Positions 35,792 through 47,100 of a DNA stretch of 64,000 nucleotides are shown here, one piece after another. How positions within the stretch are numbered: position 1 is the first letter of the stretch; each line of letters begins with the position of its first letter. The translations under genes were made by a program, and so were the position numbers. Origin of the DNA: Rhyzopertha dominica (lineage: Eukaryota; Arthropoda; Insecta; Coleoptera; Bostrichidae); assembly GCA_025024175.1 (NCBI GenBank), contig QCXZ01000041.1, forward strand, positions 41,535,786-41,599,785. The letters run 5' to 3'. The notes beneath the pieces are model-generated. The model saw nothing but the letters and a program-made list of their open reading frames with translations. It was not told the origin of the DNA and did no database searches.

Positions 35792-37165
35792 CAGACACTG
35801 GTGTAGGGTATATTGTGCTAATTAGTTAGCTGATTTCCTCCTTGCACTACCTTCTGCAATTTTTTCTTGTCCATTGCTAACTTTTTTGCTTTGCTCACTG
35901 TTAGGTTGTTCTCCCCCAGAATGTTTTCTATTGCCTATCTTCCTTGATCCAGGCATGGCTTGCCATACGCGTGTTTTCCATCCGCACTAAGTATCCAAAC
36001 CACGTAAGTTGCCTTTTTTCTATGGATTTTAGTACTGGTTTAACCCCAAGTTCATTTCGCACTATATCATTTCTTATCCTATCTCTTCTCGAAATGCCTT
36101 TTATTCTTCTTAGATACATCATTTCTACTGCCTGAATTCTGCTTTTAGTCCTCCCTGTCAGTACTCAGATTCACACCCGAACATCAGTATGGGGCAGTAT
36201 ATTGTTTTATACACTGCTAATTTTGTTGTACGCGACACTTCCCTTTTGTTTATAAAGTCTCTAAGACTGTGGTATTAGTATGTGTCTTCCTGTTTGTTCG
36301 ACTGTCACTCCTAAATACTTGAACCATGACACCAGTTCTAGCTTCTGTCCATTCAATTGTATATTCAGATTCTTCTCATAGTTTGAAATAATTATAACTT
36401 TTGTTTTCGTTAAGTTCATGTTCATGTTATACTTTTCGAATACCACTTGCCATATTTGTAGTTTCTCTTGCAGCATCTTTTCTGTGCTCGTAACTATCGC
36501 CACATTGTCTGCAAACGCACATTCTGCTATCTGTATAAGGTTCAGATTTCTGTACCCTATGGCTAGTTTACCAGTATGCAGCCTTCTGCATTCTTTAATT
36601 ATATCATCCATTATATAGAACTGCGAAGAGCTCAGGGCACAGCACTCCACTCTGTTTGAGTCCCTCGTTAATAACAAATGTTTCTGAGCTTATGTTGTTT
36701 GTTTTTACGTAACATAGGTACATTTCCACAATATAAACTTTATACTGCTCTTATTAAATTGTTATCAACTCCCATCTGCTTCAAACTTGTCCAAATCCTT
36801 TCTTTCGCTGCGCGGTTGAACGCTTTTTTTAAGTCTATGAATCATATGAAGACTTCCTTATTTTGAGTTAATATTTTGCTGGCGGTCTGATTTAGGGTGA
36901 AGATATGATCCTGTATGCTATGGCCCTTTCTGAATCCACATTGTGCCTCGTCTAATTGGTTTTCGATTGTATTTTGCAGTCTCTTTTCGAGGATGATTTC
37001 ATAAAGTTTTTCTATTATGCTTAGGAGAGTAATGCCTCTGTAGTTAGTACATTCTTTCTTGAGCCTTTTTTTTTAGATCGGCAGTATTACACCCACTGTC
37101 CAGTCATGTGGGACTTTCCTTGAAGATATGATTTGTAAAACGTTGAAACACAGCAGGTGAATTAC
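35714..37165 (-). mobile_element. RTE-like non-LTR retrotransposon, 5' truncated, nested in Gypsy
   Basis: Minus-strand pieces in order: SSRKVPHDWTVGVILPI, ECTNYRGITLLSIIEKLYEI, CGFRKGHSIQDHIFTLNQTA and WFIDLKKAFNRA, then ECAFADNVAI where the catalytic (F/Y)ADD has become FADN. WFKYLGV and the C-terminal MMYLRRIKGISRRDRIRND with LTWFGYLVRM follow. Several frameshifts and stops are present. An (AT)n tract begins about 140 bp past the coding end; simple-repeat tails are known for RTE-type elements, so it may be the 3' terminus. The Gypsy RT on one side and integrase on the other show that this copy inserted into it. Confidence 0.75.
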
Positions 37166-37583
37166 ATAAATCAAAATGCAGATTTAAAAATTGATATTGG
37201 CTTTAATATATTACAAACGCGGTATAATTCCTACTGTCCTCGACTGCCACGTGAAAAAATCAATTTTTCAAATCCAATGTCGGAAACATTTTGGCGTCTA
37301 GACAAACTGATCCTCTATCAGTGGTAATGGGAAACAATCTTTAACTATATTCTTGTTTAATTTTCTATAGTCGATACGAAACATATTCTTTTTTCTTACC
37401 ACCACTACTTGGCTTGCGAATTCGTAGCTACGTGGCTCGATGACAGAATCTTTTAATCATTGCTCAACTGCTTTATCCACTTTATCTCTCTCTGCGAACG
37501 GTAATCTTCGTAGTAAATTGGTGATTCGTTGCTTAATATTAATTTAATTTCTGTTTGTCGTTTTATGATTCTGGGTCGTGAGC

Positions 37584-37587
<4 letters not shown>

Positions 37588-37673
<86 letters not shown>

Positions 37674-37674
37674 T
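37588..37674. repeat. (AT)n microsatellite
   Basis: AT run of about 80 bp lying between the protease and RT remnants of the Gypsy element. Confidence 0.95.
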
Positions 37675-38297
37675 GAACTATATTTAACTGAAATTACACT
37701 CGGTTTGTACAAATTTGGCAACTTAAAAAAAATGACAATGACTAACTAGAAAAATATATTCAATGTAAAAAATGCGACGTTGCTTTCGCAGTCGACTCGC
37801 TTACTGATACGATTGGCTTGGCGCTTCTGCTACTTCAGGCTGTGAAACTTTAAGCACGCCTCAATCGTCTTTCCCTTGTTCGCTTTGTAACAGTCGATCA
37901 CGGTCCTTATCTTCTACTTCAAGTCCTATATCAATTCCTGTATTAGCGTCGTCTATCTTTATGTTCATTACATCAGTTTCTTTTTCTTCTTGGTTTATGA
38001 TCACTTCTATTCCATCCGATATTACTTGTGTTGTCATGATTTTATTCGGTACAATGTACATAGTGCACATGAAATTTTCATGATCTGATTCAACATTGAT
38101 CTTAAATTTTGCTAAGTCTCTGACTTTGGATCCTCCGAACCCATTAAGAGTAATATCGGTTTCTTCCTGACGAACTGCTCCGAGGTTTAAGACATCATGT
38201 CTTGCTAAAATTTACACAGCAACCATCATCAATTAATGCAGATAGTTGAACGTTTTAAGTAGTTATGGCTTTGTCCATTTTCCCAAAATACTCTGTT

Positions 38298-38570
38298 TCA
38301 AATTTTCTGTACCCCAACTTTAATAGATGACGTCGTTGATTTATTTCGGTTGGATCGCTTGTTCAGGCACGCAAAGGATTTGTGTCCGAAATCATTGCAG
38401 TAGAAGCATTTGATACAATCCCTCTTTGATTTACAATCAACGGATTTGTGTCCCTCAACTCCGCAGTTAAAACGTCTAATCACTGAGGGTAATCTCTTGA
38501 AATTGCTTGTTTCCATCTTTTCTCGTTTTACTTCGATGTTTCCGCTTCTTTTTTTCTTTATCGAAGGCAT
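38298..38570 (-). pseudogene. Gypsy gag nucleocapsid with two CCHC knuckles
   Basis: The minus-strand frame of 90 residues is rich in Lys/Arg. It contains one complete knuckle, CFYCNDFGHKSFAC (C-x2-C-x4-H-x4-C), and one damaged knuckle, RFNCGVEGHKSVDC, where the first Cys position is Arg. In Gypsy elements this module binds genomic RNA. It lies immediately upstream of the protease remnant, as expected. Confidence 0.75.
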
Positions 38571-38600
38571 TTTCGCATTATGTGATGTAAAAGATTAAAT

Positions 38601-39150
38601 AATGTTCATGAAATGCTTAAGGTAACTAACATATCTATGGTGATAAGAATTAATGCTGTATCCGTCCAAATAACTTTCCAATTACCACATTGACATGACC
38701 ATTTTTTGTAGAAAATAGAATGGGTGTAGTAAGCTATCCTTAAAAATAGAACTTACTATCCGGGACTTTTTTGTAGTTCTGTAAATAAGGATTATCTTAC
38801 TATGCAGCTTTTTATATCTAAAAGAAATTAGGCAGCGTAATCAATTAAAGCTTCCAGGCGGTTTGACTTTTTCCGTTACGTTCAACAGTTATCGTTATAT
38901 TTCAACCAATTTACACAAAACCTTGACAATTTATATACCTTACCTTCCTCATAAATCACTCTATTGGTGAAAACAGCATGAAAATCCGTTAAATAGTTTT
39001 TTTTATTTTATCGGAAACAGACAGACAGACAGACAGACAGACGCGGCGGAGGACTTTGTTTTATAATATGTAGCGATGAAAAAGTCTAAATAATATACGT
39101 GTAAAAAAGAGTTTTATATCTTCTCAAAGTTCCTTTTATTAATGACAGAC
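38601..39150. repeat. Dispersed-repeat-like tail with (ACAG)n tract
   Basis: A short tandem (ACAG)n run (about 39017-39042) is followed by CGCGGCGGAGGAC and TTATAATATG and is preceded by a motif reading, on the minus strand, AACGGATTTTCATGCTG. This arrangement (non-coding motif, CTGT/ACAG repeats, GC-rich word, TATAATAT) is common at the ends of abundant insect repeats whose class I cannot assign here. The part closest to 39150 may be the LTR of the adjacent BEL/Pao element. Confidence 0.35.
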
Positions 39151-39252
39151 AATCAATATATTACTTTTTTTTCTATGCCCACTATTATCTATTAATAATT
39201 TCTGACACAGCACACTCATTAAAACAAACACAATAAATTAAATATCTTCTAC
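39151..39252 (-). repeat. 102-bp direct repeat (3' LTR part) of the BEL/Pao element
   Basis: Same orientation as 40887-40988 with two mismatches. On the minus strand the LTR would start TGTAGAAGATATTT just after the purine-rich tract. Confidence 0.75.
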
Positions 39253-39290
39253 ATTTCTCCACCCCGTGTGAAGAATTGTCTTCACACATG

Positions 39291-40430
39291 TTATTTTGTT
39301 TCAACCTCAAGCTTACAAAGTTTTACCACTGGTCGCTTGTATACTCCAGCTTGAGTTTTTACTTCAGCTACCCGTGCAACACCATCTTTTCCAGGAAAGG
39401 TCTTAATTATTCTACCAAGAGGCCAGCACTTTCTCGGTAAATTTGAGTCAGCAATACACACTATGTCACCTTCTTTTAGATTTATGGTTCTAACCACTTT
39501 TTTCTTCTGTTTAAATCTGGCAAATATTCTTTCAACCATCTTTTCCAAAATGTATTTGAAATTTTCTGGGCATTCCTCCACTGTTTCTTTAGAATGTCAC
39601 ATTCATTTTCATCTCCCGGCAGGTAAGTATTCCTCGAGCCAATTAAAAAATTATTTGGTGTTAACACTTCTGGTGCATCAGGATCCACAGGAATGCATGT
39701 CAGCGGTCTGGAATTTAAAATTGACTCAATTTCCACAAGAGCAGTACTTAGTGTTTCTTCCTTTGGAACAGTTTCTTTTAGAGCAACATCTAGTGCTCTC
39801 TTAATGATTCTTATTAGTCTTTCCCAAACACCTCCCATATGTGGTGCACTAGGAGGATTGAAGTGCCACTTAATTCTCTTTACAGACATTTCTTGTTTTA
39901 TAGCCTCATGATCAAATTTTTGAAAGTTTTGTGAGAGTTCCTTTTCTGCTCCATGAAAGTTTGTTCCATTATCAGAGTATAAATCTTCTACTGTTCCACG
40001 TCTTGTTATAAATCTTCGTAAGACCAAGATGAAGCTGTCTGAACTCAATGATGAAGTGATTTCCAAATGTACAGCTCTGGTAGTCATACAGGTAAATATT
40101 ACACCGAACCTCTTCTCATTTCGTCGACCAATTCTAACCATGGTCCAAAATAGTCTACGCCTGTCTTTGTGAAAGGTTTTTGAAAAACTGCTAGTCGAGC
40201 ATCAGGTATCATACCCATTCTCGGACTTGTGGGTAATGCCCTTCTGTTCTTACAACGTTGACAATTCATCGAAATCCTTTTTGCAGCATTCCTTAGGCCT
40301 TGTATCCAAAATTTCTGTCTGATCTCGTTCATCATTATTTCGCACCCCTGATGTAATGTTGCTTGATGATATTTGGTCATAAGTAATTCTGTAAATCTAT
40401 GCTTTGCATGCAGTATTATAGGATCCAGAA
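39291..40430 (-). pseudogene. BEL/Pao integrase with C-terminal DUF5641-like domain
   Basis: Three overlapping minus-strand frames form one protein interrupted by frameshifts near 40120 and 39530. The N-terminal zinc module shows H-x3-LHQG and later CQRCKNRR. The core has GVDYFGPW, VEDLYSDNGTNFHGAEKE and GGVWERLIR, so all three catalytic acids (D, D, E) are present. SILNSRPL and LTPNNFLIG follow, as in BEL/Pao integrases. The last 96 residues (GDIVCIADSNLPRKCWPLGR, then KTQAGVYKRPVVKLCKLE) are the chromatin-facing C-terminal domain typical of BEL/Pao. The end at 39291 is followed by the putative polypurine tract and LTR. Confidence 0.85.
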
Positions 40431-40890
40431 CAGAAAGAGTTCTTGGTTTAGAATGGAGACCAAAAGAAGATTTATTTACTATAACCATGAATGCAGAAAA
40501 TGTACACCCAAAGATAATGGAAGGAAGCAGATTACCAACAAAAAGAGAAGCACTGAAATTGGTAATGAGTATTTTTGATCCATTAGGATTTTTGAGTAGT
40601 ATAACTATATCAGGAAGGATAATTCTCCAAGAAATATGGAAAACTCATACAGGCTGGGATGAGGAAATACCGCTGGAATTACGAAAATTTTGGAATTTGT
40701 GGTTAAAAAATGTACAATGGCTTATAAAGGATGTAAGGATTCCACGCTGTTTTGGAGAAAGGTTAGGTGATGCCACAGAAGTAGAACTACATGGGTTTTG
40801 TGATGCCAGTGAGAAAGCATTTGCTGCCATGGTGTACCTAAGATATAAGACAGGTAGTCAATATGAAGTAGCATTGGTAATGGCAAAATC
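40430..40890 (+). pseudogene. BEL/Pao RT/RNase H connection fragment, inverted
   Basis: The plus strand reads RVLGLEWRPKEDLF, then PTKREALKLVMSIFDPLGFL, SGRIILQEIW and VELHGFCDASEKAFAAMVYL. These are the end of the RT, the connection domain and the start of the RNase H of BEL/Pao Pol, where DAS carries a catalytic Asp. The frame runs directly into the upper 102-bp repeat. The orientation is opposite to the integrase at 39291-40430, so this piece was inverted within the element. Confidence 0.85.
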
Positions 40891-40988
40891 AATATATTAC
40901 TTTTTTTTCTATGCACACTATTATCTATTAATAATTTCTGACACAGCACACTCATTAAAACAAACACAATAAATTAAATATCTTCAAC
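40887..40988 (-). repeat. 102-bp direct repeat (5' LTR part) of the BEL/Pao element
   Basis: Partner of 39151-39252. It is joined directly to the inverted RT fragment on its lower side. Confidence 0.75.
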
Positions 40989-43900
40989 GATACGGTTTTA
41001 CACGGATAATTGCATGTTACTTATAATGTTACCCTCAAAATTTACCAAACTATACAGATTTGTATCAATGATCTACATAAGCGTGTAATGTATTGTAAAG
41101 TATAGAAAAATGATATTAGTTTTAGTAGGTTGTTTGGATAGTTAGCTTTTAAAAATGATGCACTAGCTACAAGCAAATTAAATATAACACCTTGAAGGAT
41201 TAAATGAGACACAGCAAAAATTTGCAAAAGGCAGGTTTTTACCTTATATAACCAAATAACACATGTGGGTATTTTCAAATAGAAATGAACATGTCACCTG
41301 AACTGTCTCTCTGAACGCTTCAGATCAGTCACTAGAACGGATAGTACCAGGGAGTAATTAGTTAGAGCAATTATTCGATGAATAATGGGACTGTCGGACT
41401 AATTACTGGTTTCGATCGTTTAATCGGCTTATGTTGCAGCTGGTAAGTTGATATGTCGATAATATATTCTTAATATTTACTCTTATTTTATTCTAAAGCC
41501 TAAGTAGGTTTAGATTGTCCAAAGTTTATCAAAAATTATATAAATGTCTCCCTCCCAACTACGGTCACGGGTGCAGGGTGACGGTAACTAAAAAATAAAC
41601 AATAATGGTATTGATGGTTTGTTACGCTTGCCTTTTTTTTGAAAAACGAAAGAAATGTAAAATTTGAGATCAAAAATAAACCAAATTTTTCAGAACTGCA
41701 TGAAGAAATAATGTATTAGAATGTTAAATCTTGGAATCTCCGACGATCTAAATAAGTGTTTCATAATTATATTATTGGTGAGTATACTTGACACTATCAA
41801 GGCAGGTAAAACAACGTATGAAACATAAGTTCTGAGCCTGAGGTATATTAAAACTTTTGTTTGCCGTACGCAGAGCATATCACATACTTTAACAAATATA
41901 TTGACCTTATAGTCCAGTATGGTGCCATGCACAGCTGAGCTTATCCCAGAGCCATTTTCGCTTCCTTTTCAAAACAGACAACCTGCATATATATCATTTT
42001 TGAGTTCAGGATTGAAATAAATTAAATATATCCTATTTTCTAAAAGCAAGAGAAACTATTAAGACAAATTAATGGTTTCACTACTAATACTGACCTGAAC
42101 AGGAAATATCTACAACATATCGCGCCCACTTAACTGAACAAAGCATAAAATGATTTCCTTACAGCAACACCTAATCATCATTCATATAATTTAAACCCAT
42201 AAAACCGTGGGTAAACGTGCAGTTAACTCATTTTTTAGTCCATCTAAAACCAGTAAGAGATGTAGATAAGTGCCATATTAAAATTGAGGTAGGAAAAACG
42301 ATTTTTTATAATACTCTTGGAATATTTTTAAATTAAGGCTTGTTCTTAATAAAATATAATACATTCTTATACATGCATTATGCCACTACCCATATTTTTA
42401 AACCAAGATATGTTTTGGGTGGTTAAATCATAATTATGTGTTAAATATAACTAAGATAAAATGTGGAAAACTAACGCGTCTAAAACTACATCTGTATTTT
42501 AATGGAAACACGAATTTTCTTTGTATATTTTTAGGAAAAAGTACGTCACTCGTGCAATGTATCTTTAGGCGACATGTTAATGGTAATAACAAATTACAGC
42601 CACATAAAATTCGTCTCGTTTTCGAATAGCTGTGGGTAGAATCGAATAAGTTAAAATTGCTATACTAAAGTTGGTCAAATAACAAGTCAACTGTCTTTTC
42701 CGCTTTTATTAACCAAATACTGGATCATCAGACGCTGCTTGATGTAATAATTCTGCTAAACTTCCGTAATATATTTAGTTAAGTAAATCATAACAACCAA
42801 CAATGGTTGACGTTTTATAAATTCCTTATTGCCATTACAATNTAAGTATTATCTTAGTGTTTGAAAAAATAATAAAAGTGCTGCGAAATTTAATCACAAG
42901 CGATCGATTATAGCTGACGCCGATCGTTGGCCGCTCTAGGTGTGTGTACACCTACAATTATCCCAATGAACTTTTTCCTATGGGGTAAAACCTAAAAGAC
43001 AAGTGTATTAAGCTCTTTTGACATCACTAAGAACTCTTGAAAAACATTTTGCGTTTTAAGGCCTTAACGAGGAAAAAGTTATAGCGTAGCAAGTAGCAAC
43101 TCTCAGTCACGCATCGATTTAAGCTGTATAATATAGGTTACCTATTATCAAAAATAGTACTCATTCTAAGTTCTAAGCAATTAGTATAAATTACACAATG
43201 CATTATTGAAACTATTTGCGATATGCAGAAATTTTCTTTATCGTTTTCGATATAATAAGTAACAATTATTTGTTCCAACAACAGTTCTAATCCGTTCCGA
43301 ACTCAAAATATTCTGTACATCAAGCGTCCTTACAAACAGAGCTGTTCTGTACCATCGATTTATTATTGTTCCATCAAATAACAAGCTGGCTTAGAATTAT
43401 ACTTTTAGGTTTATCGTACAATTTTTAATTGCACTCATAGTCAAAAAGAAAGTTATTTGTAACATCAAATCAAGATAGTTATTAATTATCCAAACCAATA
43501 AGCATTAAAGATTTGTGTTATGAAATAAGTGTACTATAAACTTCTTTATTGTTTAAAGAGCTGCCTGACAAAGATAAAAGAAAATAATGTTTCCATTGCA
43601 AAATTCTGCTATTTTCTAGTAGAAGTATAATAAACTATTACAAACGGTCTATAGTCACGTTAAAAGTCTGTTACAACTTGTTTGTAATGCGCCAGTTTTT
43701 TAATATAGCGAAGAAAAACTACCGTTGCTGAAAACTGATGTCATTAAAAGAAAAAGCCCATAGTCAAAAAACTAAAGTTTCACATTTCCAAATTCTAAAT
43801 ATACTAGTATTCCTAAACTCCCGATACCGTATTTAGAGATTTCATATTAGCATAAAGATAGATTTGGCAACGCCGAGTAACTGCTATCAAATAAGTCAAG

Positions 43901-44088
43901 ACGTCATTACGTTCAACGTCAACGTCGATTGTATTTGTCAATTGTCAGCTGTCCAGATTTCAGTAAGTGTCAAATATGTGCAATGGTGCTTGTGTATTAG
44001 TTGGATTTAAGATTAATCCGTTCTAAAACAAAAATCAAAATATAGTTCATTATTTTTTAACGTAAAACGCACAGTGTCGAATTCCAGA
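40989..44088. other. Intergenic DNA and 5' region of TFIP11
   Basis: AT-rich DNA without a supported gene. An ambiguous base lies at 42842. The last 200 bp are the likely promoter and 5' UTR of TFIP11: TTTCAGT at about 43958-43964 resembles the arthropod initiator TCAGT, 125 bp before the start codon. No TATA box at a fitting distance was noticed. Confidence 0.4.
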
Positions 44089-44197
44089 ATGTCGGAAGAC
44101 GAAATGGAGAAGTTTGAAATTACAGATTACGATCTGGAAAATGAATTTAACATGCACAGGAACCGACGCGGGTTCACCAAACATCAGCAAATATATG
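44089..44197 (+). CDS. TFIP11: TFIP11 exon 1
   Basis: Encodes residues 1-36 plus the first base of codon 37. Begins [20 protein letters not shown], matching the conserved N-terminus. Donor GTAAAA; the following intron is only 56 nt. Confidence 0.95.
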
Positions 44198-47100
44198 GTA
44201 AAAAAGAACTAAAGAGCAAGTAATGGACATACTAACATCACTGTTGTTTTCAGGAATATGGGCAGATGATAGCGATAATGAAGACGAGAGACCTACCTTC
44301 AAAAACAAAAAAGCACCGAAGAGTTACACGGCGCCTATAGGATTTGTTGCAGGTGGTGTACAGCAGGCTGGCAAGAAAAATAAAAAAGAACAGGGTGTTA
44401 AAAAGGAAGAAAGTGAGAGCGATGACGATAAACCTTCCACTTCATTCAAAATCAAGAACAGTTCAAGTGATTCTGAAGGCGAAGAAGTGTCACGAACAGG
44501 TAAATGTTTAGTGTACTACCTAAAAGCATATATACTTCATACTTTAATATGTGATTTTGTGAAATATATTTTTCCTCTCACTCCAGGATTCGATAATTCC
44601 ACCATCTTCCACTTTTGGTTTTTATTCTGGGTTTGTGGGTTTTTTGTTCTGAATAAGACACAATTCTATTGTTTCAGCCTATTTGAAAGTATATATTGGT
44701 CTTTTTTTTATCTGCAAAGATGTTTTTGATTTATTGTTGTAATTTCATATTTTGCTCTTTTTTCATATCATTCGATTGATACATATTAATGTATACTGAC
44801 CTAACATCTATACAACTAATTTGAAGTTTAAAATGTGTTTATACTTAACTCCATGAAATCTAACGTCGCAGCAGATGCCATTAATATGAGGTTCAAATCT
44901 GAACTCAAAATGATAAATGACATAAATAAATCTTCTGTCCTGGTCAATTCATTCTCACCTAGATAGTCTAGCTCGCAGAGTTCCGTTTAGGTGGCACTGT
45001 GGGCATCGCATGCTCTTGTATTTATTTATTTATTTTCATATGACAAGAAAAAAGTACATATGAGATATTAGCTTTTGACTTTAACTTCTGGAGACAACTC
45101 ATAAATGTTAATAAAGGCTTCTTGAAAGTCGACATTCTTGGACAAAATGTGCACTTTACTCCGCTTGGGCACATCAACAATATAGGTTTTCCACAGCACT
45201 CCAACAAGTGTAGCCAGGAATTTGTTCATGGGAAAAGAGATCCAGTTCCGATAAAATGTGAGCCTCTTGAAGAACGTCGTTATCCACACGACCCCTCAAA
45301 GCCATTTTCAACAAGAAATCGTACTTACTCTCCGAAATTCCTTCGATATTTAAATGACAAACTGTCAAATTTTGATGAAATCCTAAAAACTTCAACACAT
45401 CTCCGCAAACTGACAAAACTAAATGATGACCGGGAGTATTNTAAAGATCAGGTTCGGTCGTCTAAGTGTCAGTGATTTCTGGGTAAAAAACTACCCATAA
45501 CGGGCCAAAATCCAAAAGATTTGGCTACCGACATCCGTCTATGATAAATGATGTTAGATGGTAGTATATATAGCCTTGTAATTGTCTTAGATAGATTGGT
45601 GCCCAAGTTTGTGCCAGTGTCTCTTATGGCACAGCAGTTAGCAAGCCTGGATGTAAATCAGGAGACCCAGGTTCTAACCCGGTGACAGCAAAAATATTTT
45701 TTCATCAAATTAGTCAGATGTACCCACAGAATCACATATTAATGACATGACATCTATTCAACTAAAACGTGCCTAACAACTATATATTGGGAGAAATTAA
45801 AAAACATCTGTAGTTCAAATTATTTAACAGNTTATTTTTAAATTATTTATTTTTTATAATTTAACATTAGGTAGTTAGTTGACTGACAAGAATAAAAAAT
45901 CCATCATTTCCAATTAGAAATATTGGGATACTGTTCAGTTTTTTTATTCCTAAATTGGATGCCCTTAGATTTTATTACTGCTCGAATTCGGTTAGGTATT
46001 GAACTGATTAAGATTCTGCACTGTTCAGGAGCAAAGGCATCCCAAATTTGCTCTATTTTGGCATTAAGTTCTGGTAATCTGTTGTGGATTGTTCCACAAA
46101 ATTTGTTCAAACCACTTTTTTGTTATGACAGGCCGCCCCATTTTGCTGAAGAATGTAATAGTTGCAACATTTAACATTTTGCTTTGCAGCATTCACAGTA
46201 CCATCAATAAATTCTAAGCTGCCATACAGCCCAGAACCATTACTGCTTTCAAAAATTTTACAGTACGTTTTAGGCAGTCTTTGTGAAATGCTTCGTGTTT
46301 AGCGTGAATCACATGTTTACTATAATCACCAACACATACATGAAATTTCAACTTGTCACTGAATGGACCAATCTTCTGCTGACCAAGAGAGCTTAAATTT
46401 TGCCCACGTGAACCTGGCTTTCTTTTGTTTTTCTGTTAACAGTAGTTTGTCTTTTGCTTATGAAGTGAACGATTTTTCTAAAATACATTTTAAAATTATT
46501 ATTTGCAGGTAAACCTTATAAAACTTCAGTCCACTTTTATGACTCCACTTGTGACACAGCATTCCCTTGACAAATTTAATTCATGATTCCATTCACCGGT
46601 AAACTACCTTAATGTATTTCTTCGGCTCCTTTTGCATATTTTTATTAATATTTGTTTATTCCTATCACAAATTAATTTTGGATGACCCGGAATTTTACCT
46701 TTCTTTTCTAGGGTAGCTCCTATTTCATCATAATGCTTACTTATATCCCAGACTGTTGTTTTGGGAATATTAAGTTCATCTGCCACGTCACATATTATTG
46801 TTTTATTGCTGCAATAATTTTTAAGCACTAACTCATAGATCTTTGAATCTGTAGAAATACCACCCACCATTTCTGACATTTTATTATTCTGCGTTATTTC
46901 CATAGCCAACTTACTTAACTTGTTAGGTACTTTATGTTGTCTCAATATTTAGTTGCCAAGAGAAATAAACACTATCTTGTTTAAATATGATATTCAGTTT
47001 TTTGTATTGCCGAATTGACTAAATTGTTTATATTTAATTAATAATTAACTAATTACATAGTATTAAATTGAAAAAATTATTAAAGATAATAATAAGCTGT

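Larger units (their letters stand above)
34900..38600 (-). mobile_element. Decayed Ty3/Gypsy LTR retrotransposon interrupted by an RTE-like element
   Basis: Minus-strand order from high to low coordinate: gag zinc knuckles (38298-38570), aspartic protease with ALIDDG in place of the usual D-T/S-G motif (38222-38239), an RT start containing EFASQVVVVRKKNMFRIDYR and CFPLPLIED (about 37190-37450), then after the inserted RTE-like copy an integrase zinc region and core. The integrase core is split among frames. It shows SLTKFVWLYPTKSTTTKEVI, LISDRGTIFTSEEF with the second catalytic Asp, and SNGQIERFNS with the catalytic Glu. Most of RT and RNase H is missing. No LTRs were identified. The element is inactive throughout. 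Confidence 0.75.
39151..40988 (-). mobile_element. Rearranged BEL/Pao element between 102-bp direct repeats
   Basis: Direct repeats of 102 bp at 39151-39252 and 40887-40988 differ at two positions. The lower one abuts, on the minus strand, a purine-rich tract (GGGGTGGAGAAA) and starts with TG. It therefore behaves as the start of the 3' LTR, and the upper copy as a piece of the 5' LTR. Between them lie a minus-strand integrase with C-terminal domain and, joined near 40430, a plus-strand RT/RNase H fragment. Gag, protease and the RT core are missing, so the element is deleted and internally inverted. Confidence 0.75.

Noticed and set aside
40373..40488. Common start for the plus RT frame and the minus integrase frame
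   Set aside because: The first residues of both frames are read-through of the inversion joint, not protein sequence of either domain.
44500..44729. Extension of TFIP11 exon 2 to the stop at 44729
   Set aside because: A good donor follows the acidic linker at 44500, and joining to exon 3 matches the family; the extension is hydrophobic and unrelated.
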